64,000 bases of DNA from positions 186,001 through 250,000 of the forward strand of contig DASXWQ010000013.1 in the NCBI GenBank assembly GCA_036503555.1, read 5' to 3'. Shown piece by piece: positions 42,382-50,237 of this stretch. The notes under the pieces were generated by a model, which ran no database searches, was not told the origin of the DNA, and saw nothing but the letters and a program-made list of their open reading frames with translations. The position numbers were made by a program, and so were the translations under genes. The stretch comes from Actinocatenispora sp036503555 (GTDB lineage Bacteria > Actinomycetota > Actinomycetes > Mycobacteriales > Micromonosporaceae). The stretch's first letter is position 1, and each line of letters starts with the position of its first letter.

Positions 42382-43140
42382 TCACCGCTCGATCAGCGTC
42401 GCCAGCCCGTCGAGCACCCGGGCCAGGCCGAAGGCGTAGGCGTGGTCCGGGTCGTACGCGGCGCCGTGTGCGGCGCCCGCCGCCGAGCCGACCCGGGCCG
42501 CCAGCGGGTACGTCGCCGCGTCGAACACCTTCGCCAGCAGCGGCGCGTTCGCCGCCCACCACTGCTCGTCGTTCATCGCGCTGTCGGTGGCCGCCGCGCG
42601 CGCGTCGGCCTCGGCGCGGGCGCAGCCGTACACGAAGCCGGTCAGGTACGTGACGGCGTCGTCCAACTGCACGTCGGTCAGGCCGAGCCCGTCGAGCGCG
42701 GACAGCTCGTGCTCGTACCGGGCCATCGCCCCGGGTCCGAGCGTCGGCCGGGCGGTGTGCACCCCGGCGACCCACGGATGCGTACGGCACAGGGTCCGGT
42801 TCTCGTCGGCGACGGCGGTGAGCCGTTCCCGCCACGGCCGGCCGGTGGTGTCGGCGCGGCGCATCCGCGCGTACGCGGCGTCGAGCATCGCGTCGACGAG
42901 CTCGGCCTTGCCCGGGACGTACGTGTAGACGGTCATGGCGGAGACGCCGAGGTCGGCGGCGACGCGGCGGACGGTGAGTGCGGCGAGGCCCTCGGCGTCG
43001 GCGATCGCGGTGGCGGTGTCGACCACCGTGTCCACGGTCAGGCCGGGGCGCGGGCCCCGGCGCGGTGTGTCGTCGGGCTCGCGCCACAGCAGCCGCAGGG
43101 TCTTCGCCGGGTCGCCGGCGCCGCTTCGTTCTCCCGCCAC
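42382..43140 (-). CDS. TetR/AcrR-family regulator (TetR_C type)
   Basis: A 252-residue repressor. The helix-turn-helix is in ADLGVSAMTVYTYVPGKAEL (about 62-81), preceded by VVDTATAIADAEGLAALTVR. The rest resembles the tetracycline-repressor-type C-terminal domain. GTG 43140 is chosen over an upstream TTG because the family's conserved start lies here. It is divergent from the VOC gene, and a palindrome sits between them. Confidence 0.87.
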   Translation of the reverse strand: MAGERSGAGDPAKTLRLLWREPDDTPRRGPRPGLTVDTVVDTATAIADAEGLAALTVRRVAADLGVSAMTVYTYVPGKAELVDAMLDAAYARMRRADTTGRPWRERLTAVADENRTLCRTHPWVAGVHTARPTLGPGAMARYEHELSALDGLGLTDVQLDDAVTYLTGFVYGCARAEADARAAATDSAMNDEQWWAANAPLLAKVFDAATYPLAARVGSAAGAAHGAAYDPDHAYAFGLARVLDGLATLIER

Positions 43141-43169
43141 GCTTGCGGATCCTGCCACAGGCGTTACTC

Positions 43170-43182
43170 TGTACAACGTACA
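43170..43182. promoter_or_regulatory. TetR-type operator candidate
   Basis: TGTACAACGTACA is a 5-3-5 inverted repeat in the divergent tetR/VOC region; it also reads as a direct repeat GTACAA-C-GTACAA. Likely target of the adjacent TetR protein. Confidence 0.65.
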
Positions 43183-43209
43183 AGATTAATTCTCGATCCG
43201 GGAGCCGCC

Positions 43210-43599
43210 GTGCAGATCACCTCCTCCGCCGTGTCGCTGACCGTCGACGACGCCGCCGCCTCCAGCGCGTTCCTGGCGCGGCACTTCGGGTTCCAGGAGG
43301 TGATGGCCGCCGACGGGTTCGCCTCGCTGGCCCGCGACGACGCCGGGATGAACGTGATCTTCCTGCGCCGCGGCCTCGCCACCCTGCCCGACGACCAGCG
43401 CGACACGCACGCCGCCGGGCTGATCCTGGCCTTCGTCGTCGACGACCTGGAGGCCGAGCTGCGCCGGCTCACCGACGAGGGCGTGCCGATCACGATGCCG
43501 CTCACCGAGGAGGAGTGGGGCGAGCGCGCGTTCCAGGTCCGCGACCCGAACGGCGTGATCATCCAACTGGTCGACTGGAAGGGCGCCGGCGGCGCCTGA
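43210..43599 (+). CDS. VOC family protein, single domain
   Basis: A 129-residue one-domain VOC protein: AASSAFLARHFGFQEVMAAD (about 18-37), LILAFVVDDLEAELRRLTDE and FQVRDPNGVIIQLVDWKG, the last carrying the conserved Glu/Gln position. Control by the divergent TetR suggests detoxification or drug binding. Starts at GTG 43210. Confidence 0.87.
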   Translation: MQITSSAVSLTVDDAAASSAFLARHFGFQEVMAADGFASLARDDAGMNVIFLRRGLATLPDDQRDTHAAGLILAFVVDDLEAELRRLTDEGVPITMPLTEEEWGERAFQVRDPNGVIIQLVDWKGAGGA

Positions 43600-43611
43600 C
43601 ATGCTGAGCGG

Positions 43612-44415
43612 GTGACAGAGCCCGACGACTGGGCCGGTGCGGCCGACCGTGAGCTGCCGAGTGCCGCCCGGATGTACGACTACTACCTCGGCGGCATGCA
43701 CAACTTCGCCGCCGACCGCGAGATGGCCGAGCGGGTGTTGACCACCATGCCCGAGGGTCGTCTGCTCGCCCGGACCAACCGGTCGTTCCTGCGCCGCGCG
43801 GTCCTCACCTGCCTCGGCGCCGGGATCGACCAGTTCCTCGACCTCGGCTCCGGCATACCCACGGCCGGCAACGTGCACGAGATCGCGCGCCAGGCCGACC
43901 CGTCCGCCCGCATCGTGTACGTCGACAACGACCCCGTCGCGGTCTCGCACAGCCTCACCCTGCTCGGCGACGACCCGCGGTGCGCCGTGGTCCGCGCCGA
44001 CCTGCGCGACACCGCCGCCGTGCTCGGCCACCCCGACACGCACCGGGTACTCGACCTCACCCGGCCCGTCGCCGTGCTGCTGGTGTCCGTCCTGCACTTC
44101 CTCACCGACGCCGACCGGCCGTACGAGGTGGTCGACGGGTACCGGCGGGCTGCGGCGCGCGGCAGCATGCTCGTCATCACGCACGGCAGCAACGACGTGG
44201 CCCTGCACCCCGGGGTCGCCGAGGCGCAGAAGCTGTACGAGGACACCAGCAACCCGTGGGGACTGCGTACCCGGGCGCAGATCGAGCGGTTCTTCGGCGA
44301 CTGGGCACTGGTAGCGCCCGGTCTGGTCACCGCGGCGCAGTGGCGCCCGGACACGCCACCCGACCCGCGTACGGACGCGCTGCCGCTGTTGGCCGGCGCC
44401 GCCCGCCTCGCCTGA
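43612..44415 (+). CDS. SAM-dependent methyltransferase, DUF574 family
   Basis: A 267-residue protein of the Methyltransf_19/DUF574 group common in actinobacteria. Motif text: SAARMYDYYLGGMHNFAADR (17-36), FLDLGSGIPTAGNVHEIARQ (about 75-94) and VYVDNDPVAVSHSLTLL. GTG 43612 is 6 nt after CATGCT (43600-43605), perhaps leaderless. Target unknown. The TGA stop lies inside the terminator stem. Confidence 0.92.
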   Translation: MTEPDDWAGAADRELPSAARMYDYYLGGMHNFAADREMAERVLTTMPEGRLLARTNRSFLRRAVLTCLGAGIDQFLDLGSGIPTAGNVHEIARQADPSARIVYVDNDPVAVSHSLTLLGDDPRCAVVRADLRDTAAVLGHPDTHRVLDLTRPVAVLLVSVLHFLTDADRPYEVVDGYRRAAARGSMLVITHGSNDVALHPGVAEAQKLYEDTSNPWGLRTRAQIERFFGDWALVAPGLVTAAQWRPDTPPDPRTDALPLLAGAARLA

Positions 44416-44451
44416 CCCGATCGCTCTGCCGGCGGCGGTCAGGCGAGGCGG
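44403..44451. terminator. 15-bp-stem bidirectional terminator
   Basis: 44403-44417 pairs perfectly with 44437-44451 over 15 bp (core CGCCTCGCCTGACC / GGTCAGGCGAGGCG), with a 19-nt loop. It separates the DUF574 gene, whose stop is in the stem, from the convergent hypothetical gene. No T-run, as usual in such GC-rich DNA. Confidence 0.75.
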
Positions 44452-44456
44452 AACGG

Positions 44457-45140
44457 TCAGCGGCTGATGCGGACGCGTCGGCCGGGCCGGGCCGCCGGGG
44501 CCGGCGTCGGGGTACGGCCGAGCAGCTCCGTGCAGTCGGCGATGGTGCCGTCGATCAGCTCGTACAGCAGCTCGTCCGGGTCCGGTACGCAGGCCGAGGC
44601 GATGCCGTCGACCGCGCCGGACACCGTCGCCGGCGCCGCGTACTTGCGGAACGCCTTGGCCGACGGCGCGAACCCCGGCGTGAAGTGCTCGGCCCAGTGC
44701 CGGGCGTGCGGCACGCGCCGCAGCGCCTCGCGGCTCTCCTCGTCGAGGTACGCCAGGGGCAGCCCGTCGAGTTCGGCGCGGATGCGGTTGGCGGACAGTA
44801 CGGCGACGGCGAGGCCGCGCTGGCGTTCCGCGGCGACCACCGGTAGGGCGGTCGTGGCGCAGCGCAGCGCGATGCGTACGTCGACGTGCAGGTCGTCTCC
44901 GGTCAGGCCGATCACCGACGGGATGAGCACGGCGAGCCGGGATCGCCCGGCGTCGGTCATCCGGTCGTTGACCTGCCGGGCGACGGCGGCGAGCAGCGGA
45001 TGGGTACACGACGGATGGTCGCTCCACCGTTCCCCGGCGAGGTACGAGGCCATCTCCATGAAGCAGGCGCCCCGGCGTGGGCTGTGGTGCTTGCCGCGGG
45101 AGAGGACGGGGACCAGATCGGGCGTGCGCGGCGAGGACAT
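44457..45140 (-). CDS. Conserved hypothetical protein, 227 aa
   Basis: A soluble protein with an actinobacterial N-terminal signature: GKHHSPRRGACFMEMASYLA (about 16-35) and GERWSDHPSCTHPLLAAVAR. Similar CFMEXASXLAGEXXSDHP text occurs in many actinobacterial proteins, sometimes fused to regulatory domains, but no function is known to me. GGGGGTGG precedes ATG 45140. It is divergent from the SigB-type sigma gene, suggesting a link to stress. Confidence 0.78.
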   Translation of the reverse strand: MSSPRTPDLVPVLSRGKHHSPRRGACFMEMASYLAGERWSDHPSCTHPLLAAVARQVNDRMTDAGRSRLAVLIPSVIGLTGDDLHVDVRIALRCATTALPVVAAERQRGLAVAVLSANRIRAELDGLPLAYLDEESREALRRVPHARHWAEHFTPGFAPSAKAFRKYAAPATVSGAVDGIASACVPDPDELLYELIDGTIADCTELLGRTPTPAPAARPGRRVRISR

Positions 45141-45287
45141 GGGCCACCCCCTGGACATCGGGTCACTGCCACCAGTCTGCGCCGAGCGGGCGGCGCGCGC
45201 TGCCGAACGGGCCGTTTGCGGTGCTTGTCGACCGTTCGGGGACGCGCCCGTCCGTCCGGATCGCGAACGTCCACAATGGACCGTTTT

Positions 45288-45312
45288 GTTTCACCTGGCA
45301 CCTGTTCGGGTA
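45288..45312 (+). promoter_or_regulatory. SigB-type promoter GTTT-N16-GGGTA of the sigma gene
   Basis: GTTT (45288-45291) and GGGTA (45308-45312) flank 16 bp, fitting SigB/SigF-type recognition, about 65 bp upstream of GTG 45378. A sigma factor gene behind its own kind of promoter implies positive autoregulation. A near-palindrome GTCCACAATGGAC is at 45269-45281. Confidence 0.7.
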
Positions 45313-45377
45313 CCCCGTTTTCCGTAGCCACAGGCGCCCGGAGAGAACGGAGCGCCGTCGGAGGGGGCGAGTACGCC

Positions 45378-46193
45378 GTGCGGCGTCACGACGACGGATC
45401 GGTACTCCACCACACGCGGCGGTTGGCCCGGTTGGCGGCGATGAGGCCGGCCGATCCGCGCCGGAAGGCCCTGCGTACCAGGGTGATCGAGGGGCTGGTG
45501 CCGCTCGCGGACCGGCTGGCCCTGCGGTACGCCAACCGGGGTGAGCGCAGCGACGACCTGGTTCAGGTGGCCCGGCTCGGGCTGATCAAGGCGGTCGACG
45601 GCTTCGACCCGGCGCGCGGCGACTTCCTCGGGTACGCGGTGCCGACGATCCAGGGCGAGCTGAAGCGGTACTTCCGGGACCAGTGCTGGGACGTGCGGGT
45701 GCCGCGGCGGTTGCAGGACCTGCGGCACGACGCGAACGCCGCGGCCGACCGGCTGAGCCAGCGGGTGGGCCACGAGCCGAGCGTCGCCGAGCTCGCCGCC
45801 GACCTCGCCGTACCCGAGCGGGACGTGCTGGCGGCGATCGGCGCGGGCGCCGCGTACCGGGTGGCGTCGCTGAACGCGGCGACCCGCCAGGACGGTGCCG
45901 GCTGCGAGATCGGCGAGCTGGTGGGCGCGCCCGACCACCGGGTCGAGGAGGTACCCGACCGGGTGTCGCTGCGGCCGGCGCTCGCCCGGCTGCCCGCCCG
46001 GGAGCGCCGGGTGCTCGCGCTGCGGTTCGTGGACGGCCTGACACAGGCGGAGATCGCCGAGCGGATCGGGTTGTCGCAGATGCACGTCTCCCGGGTGCTC
46101 AGCCGTACGCTCGCCGGGCTGCGCGCCTGGATCGACGGCGACGCGAGCGCCGTGGACGTGTGCGGCCAGCGCCGCCGGTCGCTCGCCGCGTGA
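45378..46193 (+). CDS. Stress sigma factor, SigB/SigF/SigG subfamily
   Basis: A 271-residue group 3 sigma-70 factor. Region 2: LRYANRGERSDDLVQVARLG (about 46-65) and GDFLGYAVPTIQGELKRYFR; region 3: LQDLRHDANAAADRLSQRVG; region 4: LALRFVDGLTQAEIAERIGL with SQMHVSRVLSRTLAGLRAWI. The GTG start follows GGAGGGGG with a 9-nt gap. No anti-sigma gene is adjacent. It likely serves the promoter class also seen at 33793. Confidence 0.92.
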   Translation: MRRHDDGSVLHHTRRLARLAAMRPADPRRKALRTRVIEGLVPLADRLALRYANRGERSDDLVQVARLGLIKAVDGFDPARGDFLGYAVPTIQGELKRYFRDQCWDVRVPRRLQDLRHDANAAADRLSQRVGHEPSVAELAADLAVPERDVLAAIGAGAAYRVASLNAATRQDGAGCEIGELVGAPDHRVEEVPDRVSLRPALARLPARERRVLALRFVDGLTQAEIAERIGLSQMHVSRVLSRTLAGLRAWIDGDASAVDVCGQRRRSLAA

Positions 46194-46345
46194 GGACCGG
46201 ACCGCCCGAATAGTCCACATGTCGGGAACGGGCAACGCGGGCATAACAGTTTTCGCGTACCGGTGGATCTACCCCTGTCGGGGCGCCGGATCAGCCTGTT
46301 AGGCTCTGGCACCGTTCATGGCCAAAGCCCTACAGATTAACCGAT

Positions 46346-46358
46346 CCGAAACGTTCGG
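46346..46358. promoter_or_regulatory. LacI-type operator candidate
   Basis: CCGAAACGTTCGG has 5-bp inverted arms around ACG and resembles the GAAACGTTTC core of LacI/GalR-family operators. It lies about 80 bp upstream of the sugar importer. No LacI gene is near. Confidence 0.45.
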
Positions 46359-46439
46359 CGCCTTAACTTCCCGGTAACTGGAAGTGTGGACGGTCGGCTC
46401 GGGCGATCGCGTCGAGGCGGGAAGAGGACAGGCGCAGCG

Positions 46440-47381
46440 GTGGCGACCACGCAGGCAGAGCAGCGGGTGGGTGCGCGCGAGATCGCCGCGCCGCGGCGCC
46501 TCGCCCGGCGAACACGCAACGGGCCGGCCGCGGTGGCGTTCACACTGCCGGCGTTGGTGATCTTCGCGGTCTTCACCATCCTGCCGACCGCGTACACGTT
46601 CGTGATCAGCCTGTTCGACTGGAACCCGCTGAACGTCGCGCAGTCCCGCTTCATCGGCGCCGGCAACTACACCAAGCTGTTCGCGCACGCCACGCCGTCG
46701 TTCGGCGCGAGCGCGCTGACCTCGCTCTACTTCACGGCCGGCATGGTGCTCGGCGGCACGGCGATCTCGCTGGCCGTCGCCGTACTCCTGCAACGCGGCG
46801 GCGCGCTTCTCGGCGCGGTACGCGTCGCGGTGTTCGTGCCGCACGTGACGCCGCTGGTGGCCACCTCGATCGTCTGGGTCTGGATCTTCAACCCGCAGTT
46901 CGGTCTGGCCAACGCGGTGCTGCACGCCGCCGGGCTGTCCGGGGTGGACTGGCTGGACAACTCGGCGACGGCGATGCCGGCCGTGCTGGCGTACAGCCTG
47001 TGGCACGAGGTCGGGTTCACCGTGGTGATCTTCCTCGGCGGGCTGAGCGTGATCTCCGGCGAGCTGGGGGAGGCCGCCCGCGTCGACGGCGCCAACCGCT
47101 GGCAGGAGTTCTGGTACGTCACGTGGCCGCAGCTGCGCCCGGTGACCGTGTTCGTCGTGACCATCTCCACGATCTCGTCGCTGCAGGCGTTCACCCAGTT
47201 CTTCCTGATGACCCAGGGCGGGCCGGTGCACGCCACCACCACCCTGAGCTTCCTGCTGTACCAGGAGGCGTTCGTGTTCTTCCACACCGGGTACGCGGCG
47301 GCCCTCGCCGTCGTGCTGTTCGTCGTGACCGCGCTGTTCACCCTGCTGCAGTTCCGGACCCGACGGTCCTCGTCGCGCTAG
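46440..47381 (+). CDS. ABC transporter permease (MalF-like)
   Basis: A 313-residue permease with six helices from VAFTLPALVIFAVFTILPTA. The docking loop reads GEAARVDGANRWQEFWYVTW near 215. The start may be GTG 46440 or GTG 46386; I prefer 46440 because GAGGA lies about 11 nt upstream. It is followed by the binding protein, then the second permease: an unusual order. No ATPase gene follows. Confidence 0.88.
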   Translation: MATTQAEQRVGAREIAAPRRLARRTRNGPAAVAFTLPALVIFAVFTILPTAYTFVISLFDWNPLNVAQSRFIGAGNYTKLFAHATPSFGASALTSLYFTAGMVLGGTAISLAVAVLLQRGGALLGAVRVAVFVPHVTPLVATSIVWVWIFNPQFGLANAVLHAAGLSGVDWLDNSATAMPAVLAYSLWHEVGFTVVIFLGGLSVISGELGEAARVDGANRWQEFWYVTWPQLRPVTVFVVTISTISSLQAFTQFFLMTQGGPVHATTTLSFLLYQEAFVFFHTGYAAALAVVLFVVTALFTLLQFRTRRSSSR

Positions 47382-47395
47382 GAGTCGCTCACCCC

Positions 47396-48676
47396 ATGCC
47401 GATCTCACCCCTCACCCGCGCCGTGGCCGTACTGGCCGCGGGCGTGCTCGCCGCCGGCGGACTGGCCGGCTGCGGCGCGGGCTCGTCGTCCGGCAAGACC
47501 ACCGTCACGTTCATGGAGGCGATGAGCGCGGGCACGCTCAAGCCGTCCCTGGAGTACCTGACGAAGCAGTTCGAGAAGCAGCACAAGGACATCGACGTCC
47601 AGCTCGTCAGCGAGCCGGATTACCCGACGCTGCGCAACAAGGAGACCGCGTCGCTGGCCGCGGGCAAGCCGCCGACGATCGGCCAGGCGTACTCGGACTG
47701 GGCCGCGACGTACGCCAAGAGCCAGGTGCTGGTGCCGCTCGACACGTACGCGAAGCAGGCGGACGTCGACGCGCTCTACCCCGGCGTGCGCTCGGATCTC
47801 TACCTGCCGAGCGACCACAAGCTCTACATGTGGCCGTTCAACAAGAGCGTCGTCATCCAGTACTACAACCAGAAGATGTTGTCCGCCAAGGGAAAGAGCG
47901 CGCCGAAGACGTGGGACGAGTTCGCCGCGACGGCCAGGGCGCTGTCCGGCAACGGTACGGTCGGCGTCGCGATCGACCCGGGCGGGGCGGCGGGCCCGGC
48001 CGGCGGTGAGGCGTGGTTCGAGATCCTCGCCGCGGCGTACGGCACGCCGGTGTTCGCCGACGACGGCACGCCGCGGTTCACCAGCGCCGCCGCCGTCAAG
48101 GCGATGACGTACCTCGCCGACCTGAAGAAGGCGGGCGCGCTGTCGCTGGGCAAGAACTACCCGGGCCAGGTGGCGCTCGGCGCCGGCAAGGGCGGCTTCG
48201 ACATCTCCAGCGTCGCCAGCTTCTTCTACAACAAGCAGGCCGTCGGCGGGAAGTTCCCGATGGGTACCGCACCGCTGCCGAGCGGCCCGGCCGGCGCGGC
48301 GAACCAGATGGCCGGCACCAACATCGTCATGTTCGCCAAGGCGTCCGACGAGGAGAAGAAAGCCGCCTGGCAGTTCCTGAGCTACCTGTCGTCGCCGGAC
48401 GCGCAGGCGTACTGGGCGAGCCACTCCGGCTACCTGCCGGTGACGCCGGCCGCGCTGCCGAAGATGGCGGACTTCGTGGCGAAGAACCCGTACCAGAAGT
48501 TCGGCGCGGACGCGCTGAAGACCGCGAAGGCCGACCCGCCGTACCCGTGGGTGACGAAGGCGCAGGGCGAGCTGGCGGTGGCGATGCAGTCGGCGCTGAC
48601 CGGCAAGCAGTCGCCGGCGGCGGCGCTCGCCGACGCGCAGAAGCAGGCCGCGGCCGAGGCGAAGTCGGGAGAGTAG
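47396..48676 (+). CDS. ABC transporter sugar-binding lipoprotein
   Basis: A 426-residue family 1 solute-binding protein. Signal AVLAAGVLAAGGLAGC with the lipobox Cys near residue 26. Core motifs: PTIGQAYSDWAATYAKSQVL (about 90-109), HKLYMWPFNKSVVIQYYNQK (about 140-159) and GYLPVTPAALPKMADFV near the end. ATG 47396 has GGAG about 11 nt upstream. It is flanked by the two permeases. Ligand unknown, perhaps a beta-glucoside or disaccharide given the GH4 enzyme downstream (inference). Confidence 0.9.
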   Translation: MPISPLTRAVAVLAAGVLAAGGLAGCGAGSSSGKTTVTFMEAMSAGTLKPSLEYLTKQFEKQHKDIDVQLVSEPDYPTLRNKETASLAAGKPPTIGQAYSDWAATYAKSQVLVPLDTYAKQADVDALYPGVRSDLYLPSDHKLYMWPFNKSVVIQYYNQKMLSAKGKSAPKTWDEFAATARALSGNGTVGVAIDPGGAAGPAGGEAWFEILAAAYGTPVFADDGTPRFTSAAAVKAMTYLADLKKAGALSLGKNYPGQVALGAGKGGFDISSVASFFYNKQAVGGKFPMGTAPLPSGPAGAANQMAGTNIVMFAKASDEEKKAAWQFLSYLSSPDAQAYWASHSGYLPVTPAALPKMADFVAKNPYQKFGADALKTAKADPPYPWVTKAQGELAVAMQSALTGKQSPAAALADAQKQAAAEAKSGE

Positions 48677-49525
48677 ATGCCCGCCGCACGACGCGCCCGG
48701 CGGCGCCGGATCGCCGGGCCGGTGGTCCGGCGCGTGGTCGCGGTCGCCGTCGGGTGCGCGTTCCTCGCCCCGTTCTGGTGGGTGGTGACCACGTCGCTGG
48801 CCCGTACCTCCGACGTGTACCGGTTCCCGCCGTCGCTGCTGCCGCACTGGCACTGGGCGAACTACGCCCGGGCCTGGGCGGCGGCACCGTGGCCGCGGCT
48901 GTTCGGCAACACCGTGCTGATCGCGCTCGCCACCGTGGTACTCGCGGTGCTCACCTCGGTGCTCGCCGGGTTCGCGTTCGGCGTGCTGCGTTTCCGCGGG
49001 CGTACCGCGCTGTTCACGGTGGTGCTGGCGGTGATGATGGTGCCGCAGACGGTGCTGCTGATCCCGGACTACGTGGTCGCGCAGACCGCCGACCTGCTCG
49101 ACACGTACTGGATCCAGATCCTGCCGTGGGGGGCCAGCGTGTTCGGCATCTTCCTGGTGCGGCAGTTCTTCGCCGGGCTGCCGGCCGAGCTGTTCGACGC
49201 GGCGGAGCTGGACGGTGCGGGGCGGCTGCGGATGCTGTGGTCGATCGGCGTACCGCTGGTGCGGCCGGCGATCCTGATCGTCGCGCTGAACGTGTTCCTC
49301 GGCTCGTGGAACTCGTTCGTCTGGCCGTTCGTCATGACCTCGTCGCCGTCGGTGCAGCCGGTGGAGGTCGGCCTCGCGACGTTCTACGGCGCGCAGGGCA
49401 CCGACTGGACGGGGCTGTCGGCGGCGGTCACGTTCACCACGATCCCGGTACTGGTGCTGTTCCTCGCACTGCAACGGCACTTCCTCACCGGCGCGTACTC
49501 GACGGCCGGGGGGCTTCGTGGCTGA
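48677..49525 (+). CDS. ABC transporter permease (MalG-like)
   Basis: A 282-residue permease, six helices from VVRRVVAVAVGCAFLAPFWW. EAA loop: FDAAELDGAGRLRMLWSIGV near 175. It begins directly after the binding-protein stop and overlaps the HAD gene by 8 bases. Because no ATPase gene is nearby, it likely relies on a shared MsiK-type ATPase, as established for Streptomyces sugar importers. Confidence 0.9.
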   Translation: MPAARRARRRRIAGPVVRRVVAVAVGCAFLAPFWWVVTTSLARTSDVYRFPPSLLPHWHWANYARAWAAAPWPRLFGNTVLIALATVVLAVLTSVLAGFAFGVLRFRGRTALFTVVLAVMMVPQTVLLIPDYVVAQTADLLDTYWIQILPWGASVFGIFLVRQFFAGLPAELFDAAELDGAGRLRMLWSIGVPLVRPAILIVALNVFLGSWNSFVWPFVMTSSPSVQPVEVGLATFYGAQGTDWTGLSAAVTFTTIPVLVLFLALQRHFLTGAYSTAGGLRG

Positions 49526-50219
49526 CGGTGTGGTGCTGGTCGACCTGGACGGCACCCTGTACGCCGGCGACGGCCCGATCCGCCGCTACGCCGGCGAACT
49601 GGCCGCGCTGACCGGCGACGCGGCGCTGCCCGCCCGCGTCGCCGAATACCTCGCCGGCGGTACGGTGCCGGGCGCCTCCGACGGCTGGGAGGCCGTGCGT
49701 ACGCTCGCCGCGGACGCGCCACTGTCCCTTGTGGACACCGCGTTCCTGCGCGCCCGGTCGGGCCTGGCCGACGGGTCCGTGCCGGTCACCGTGCCGGACG
49801 GGCTGGTCGACCTGCTGGCGGAGCTGCGCGCCGGGCACCTCGTCGTACTGGCCACGAACAGCCCGCGCGACGGGCTGCTCGCGCTGCTGAACCGGCTCGG
49901 CGTCGCCGGCCTGTTCGACGAGATCGTGTTCTCCGCCCGCAAGCCCACCGGCGTACGCCCGCTGCTCGCGCGGCTGCTGGCGACCGTCGGCGCCGCGGCC
50001 GAGCCGTGGCGTGCGCTGTCGGTCGGCGACCACTGGCACAACGACATCGCACCCGCACTGTCCGCCGGCGCCGCCACCGGGTATGTTGACCGGTTCGGCC
50101 GAGCCGCCGGGCCGGCGCACCTGACCGGTCCGACGGTCGGCGACCTGCTGCCCGGGATCCGTCGCTGGGCAGCCGATCCGGCGCGTTTCGTCGCGGAGCA
50201 TCCACTCGCCGGGTCCTGA
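49518..50219 (+). CDS. HAD-superfamily hydrolase
   Basis: A 233-residue haloacid dehalogenase-type phosphatase. Motif I VVLVDLDGTLYAG (4-16), motif II LATNSPRDGL (about 113), motif IV GDHWHNDIAPAL (about 171). The cap is of the small type. GTG 49518 overlaps the permease stop. It probably dephosphorylates a sugar phosphate produced by the pathway of this module. Confidence 0.9.
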   Translation: MADGVVLVDLDGTLYAGDGPIRRYAGELAALTGDAALPARVAEYLAGGTVPGASDGWEAVRTLAADAPLSLVDTAFLRARSGLADGSVPVTVPDGLVDLLAELRAGHLVVLATNSPRDGLLALLNRLGVAGLFDEIVFSARKPTGVRPLLARLLATVGAAAEPWRALSVGDHWHNDIAPALSAGAATGYVDRFGRAAGPAHLTGPTVGDLLPGIRRWAADPARFVAEHPLAGS

Positions 50220-50237
50220 TGCGCGGGAGGATGTCGG

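Noticed and set aside
45269..45281. GTCCACAATGGAC as an operator of the sigma gene
   Set aside because: Symmetric arms, but it also fits the general GTCCA-N3-TGGAC motif seen elsewhere, so a local operator role cannot be claimed.
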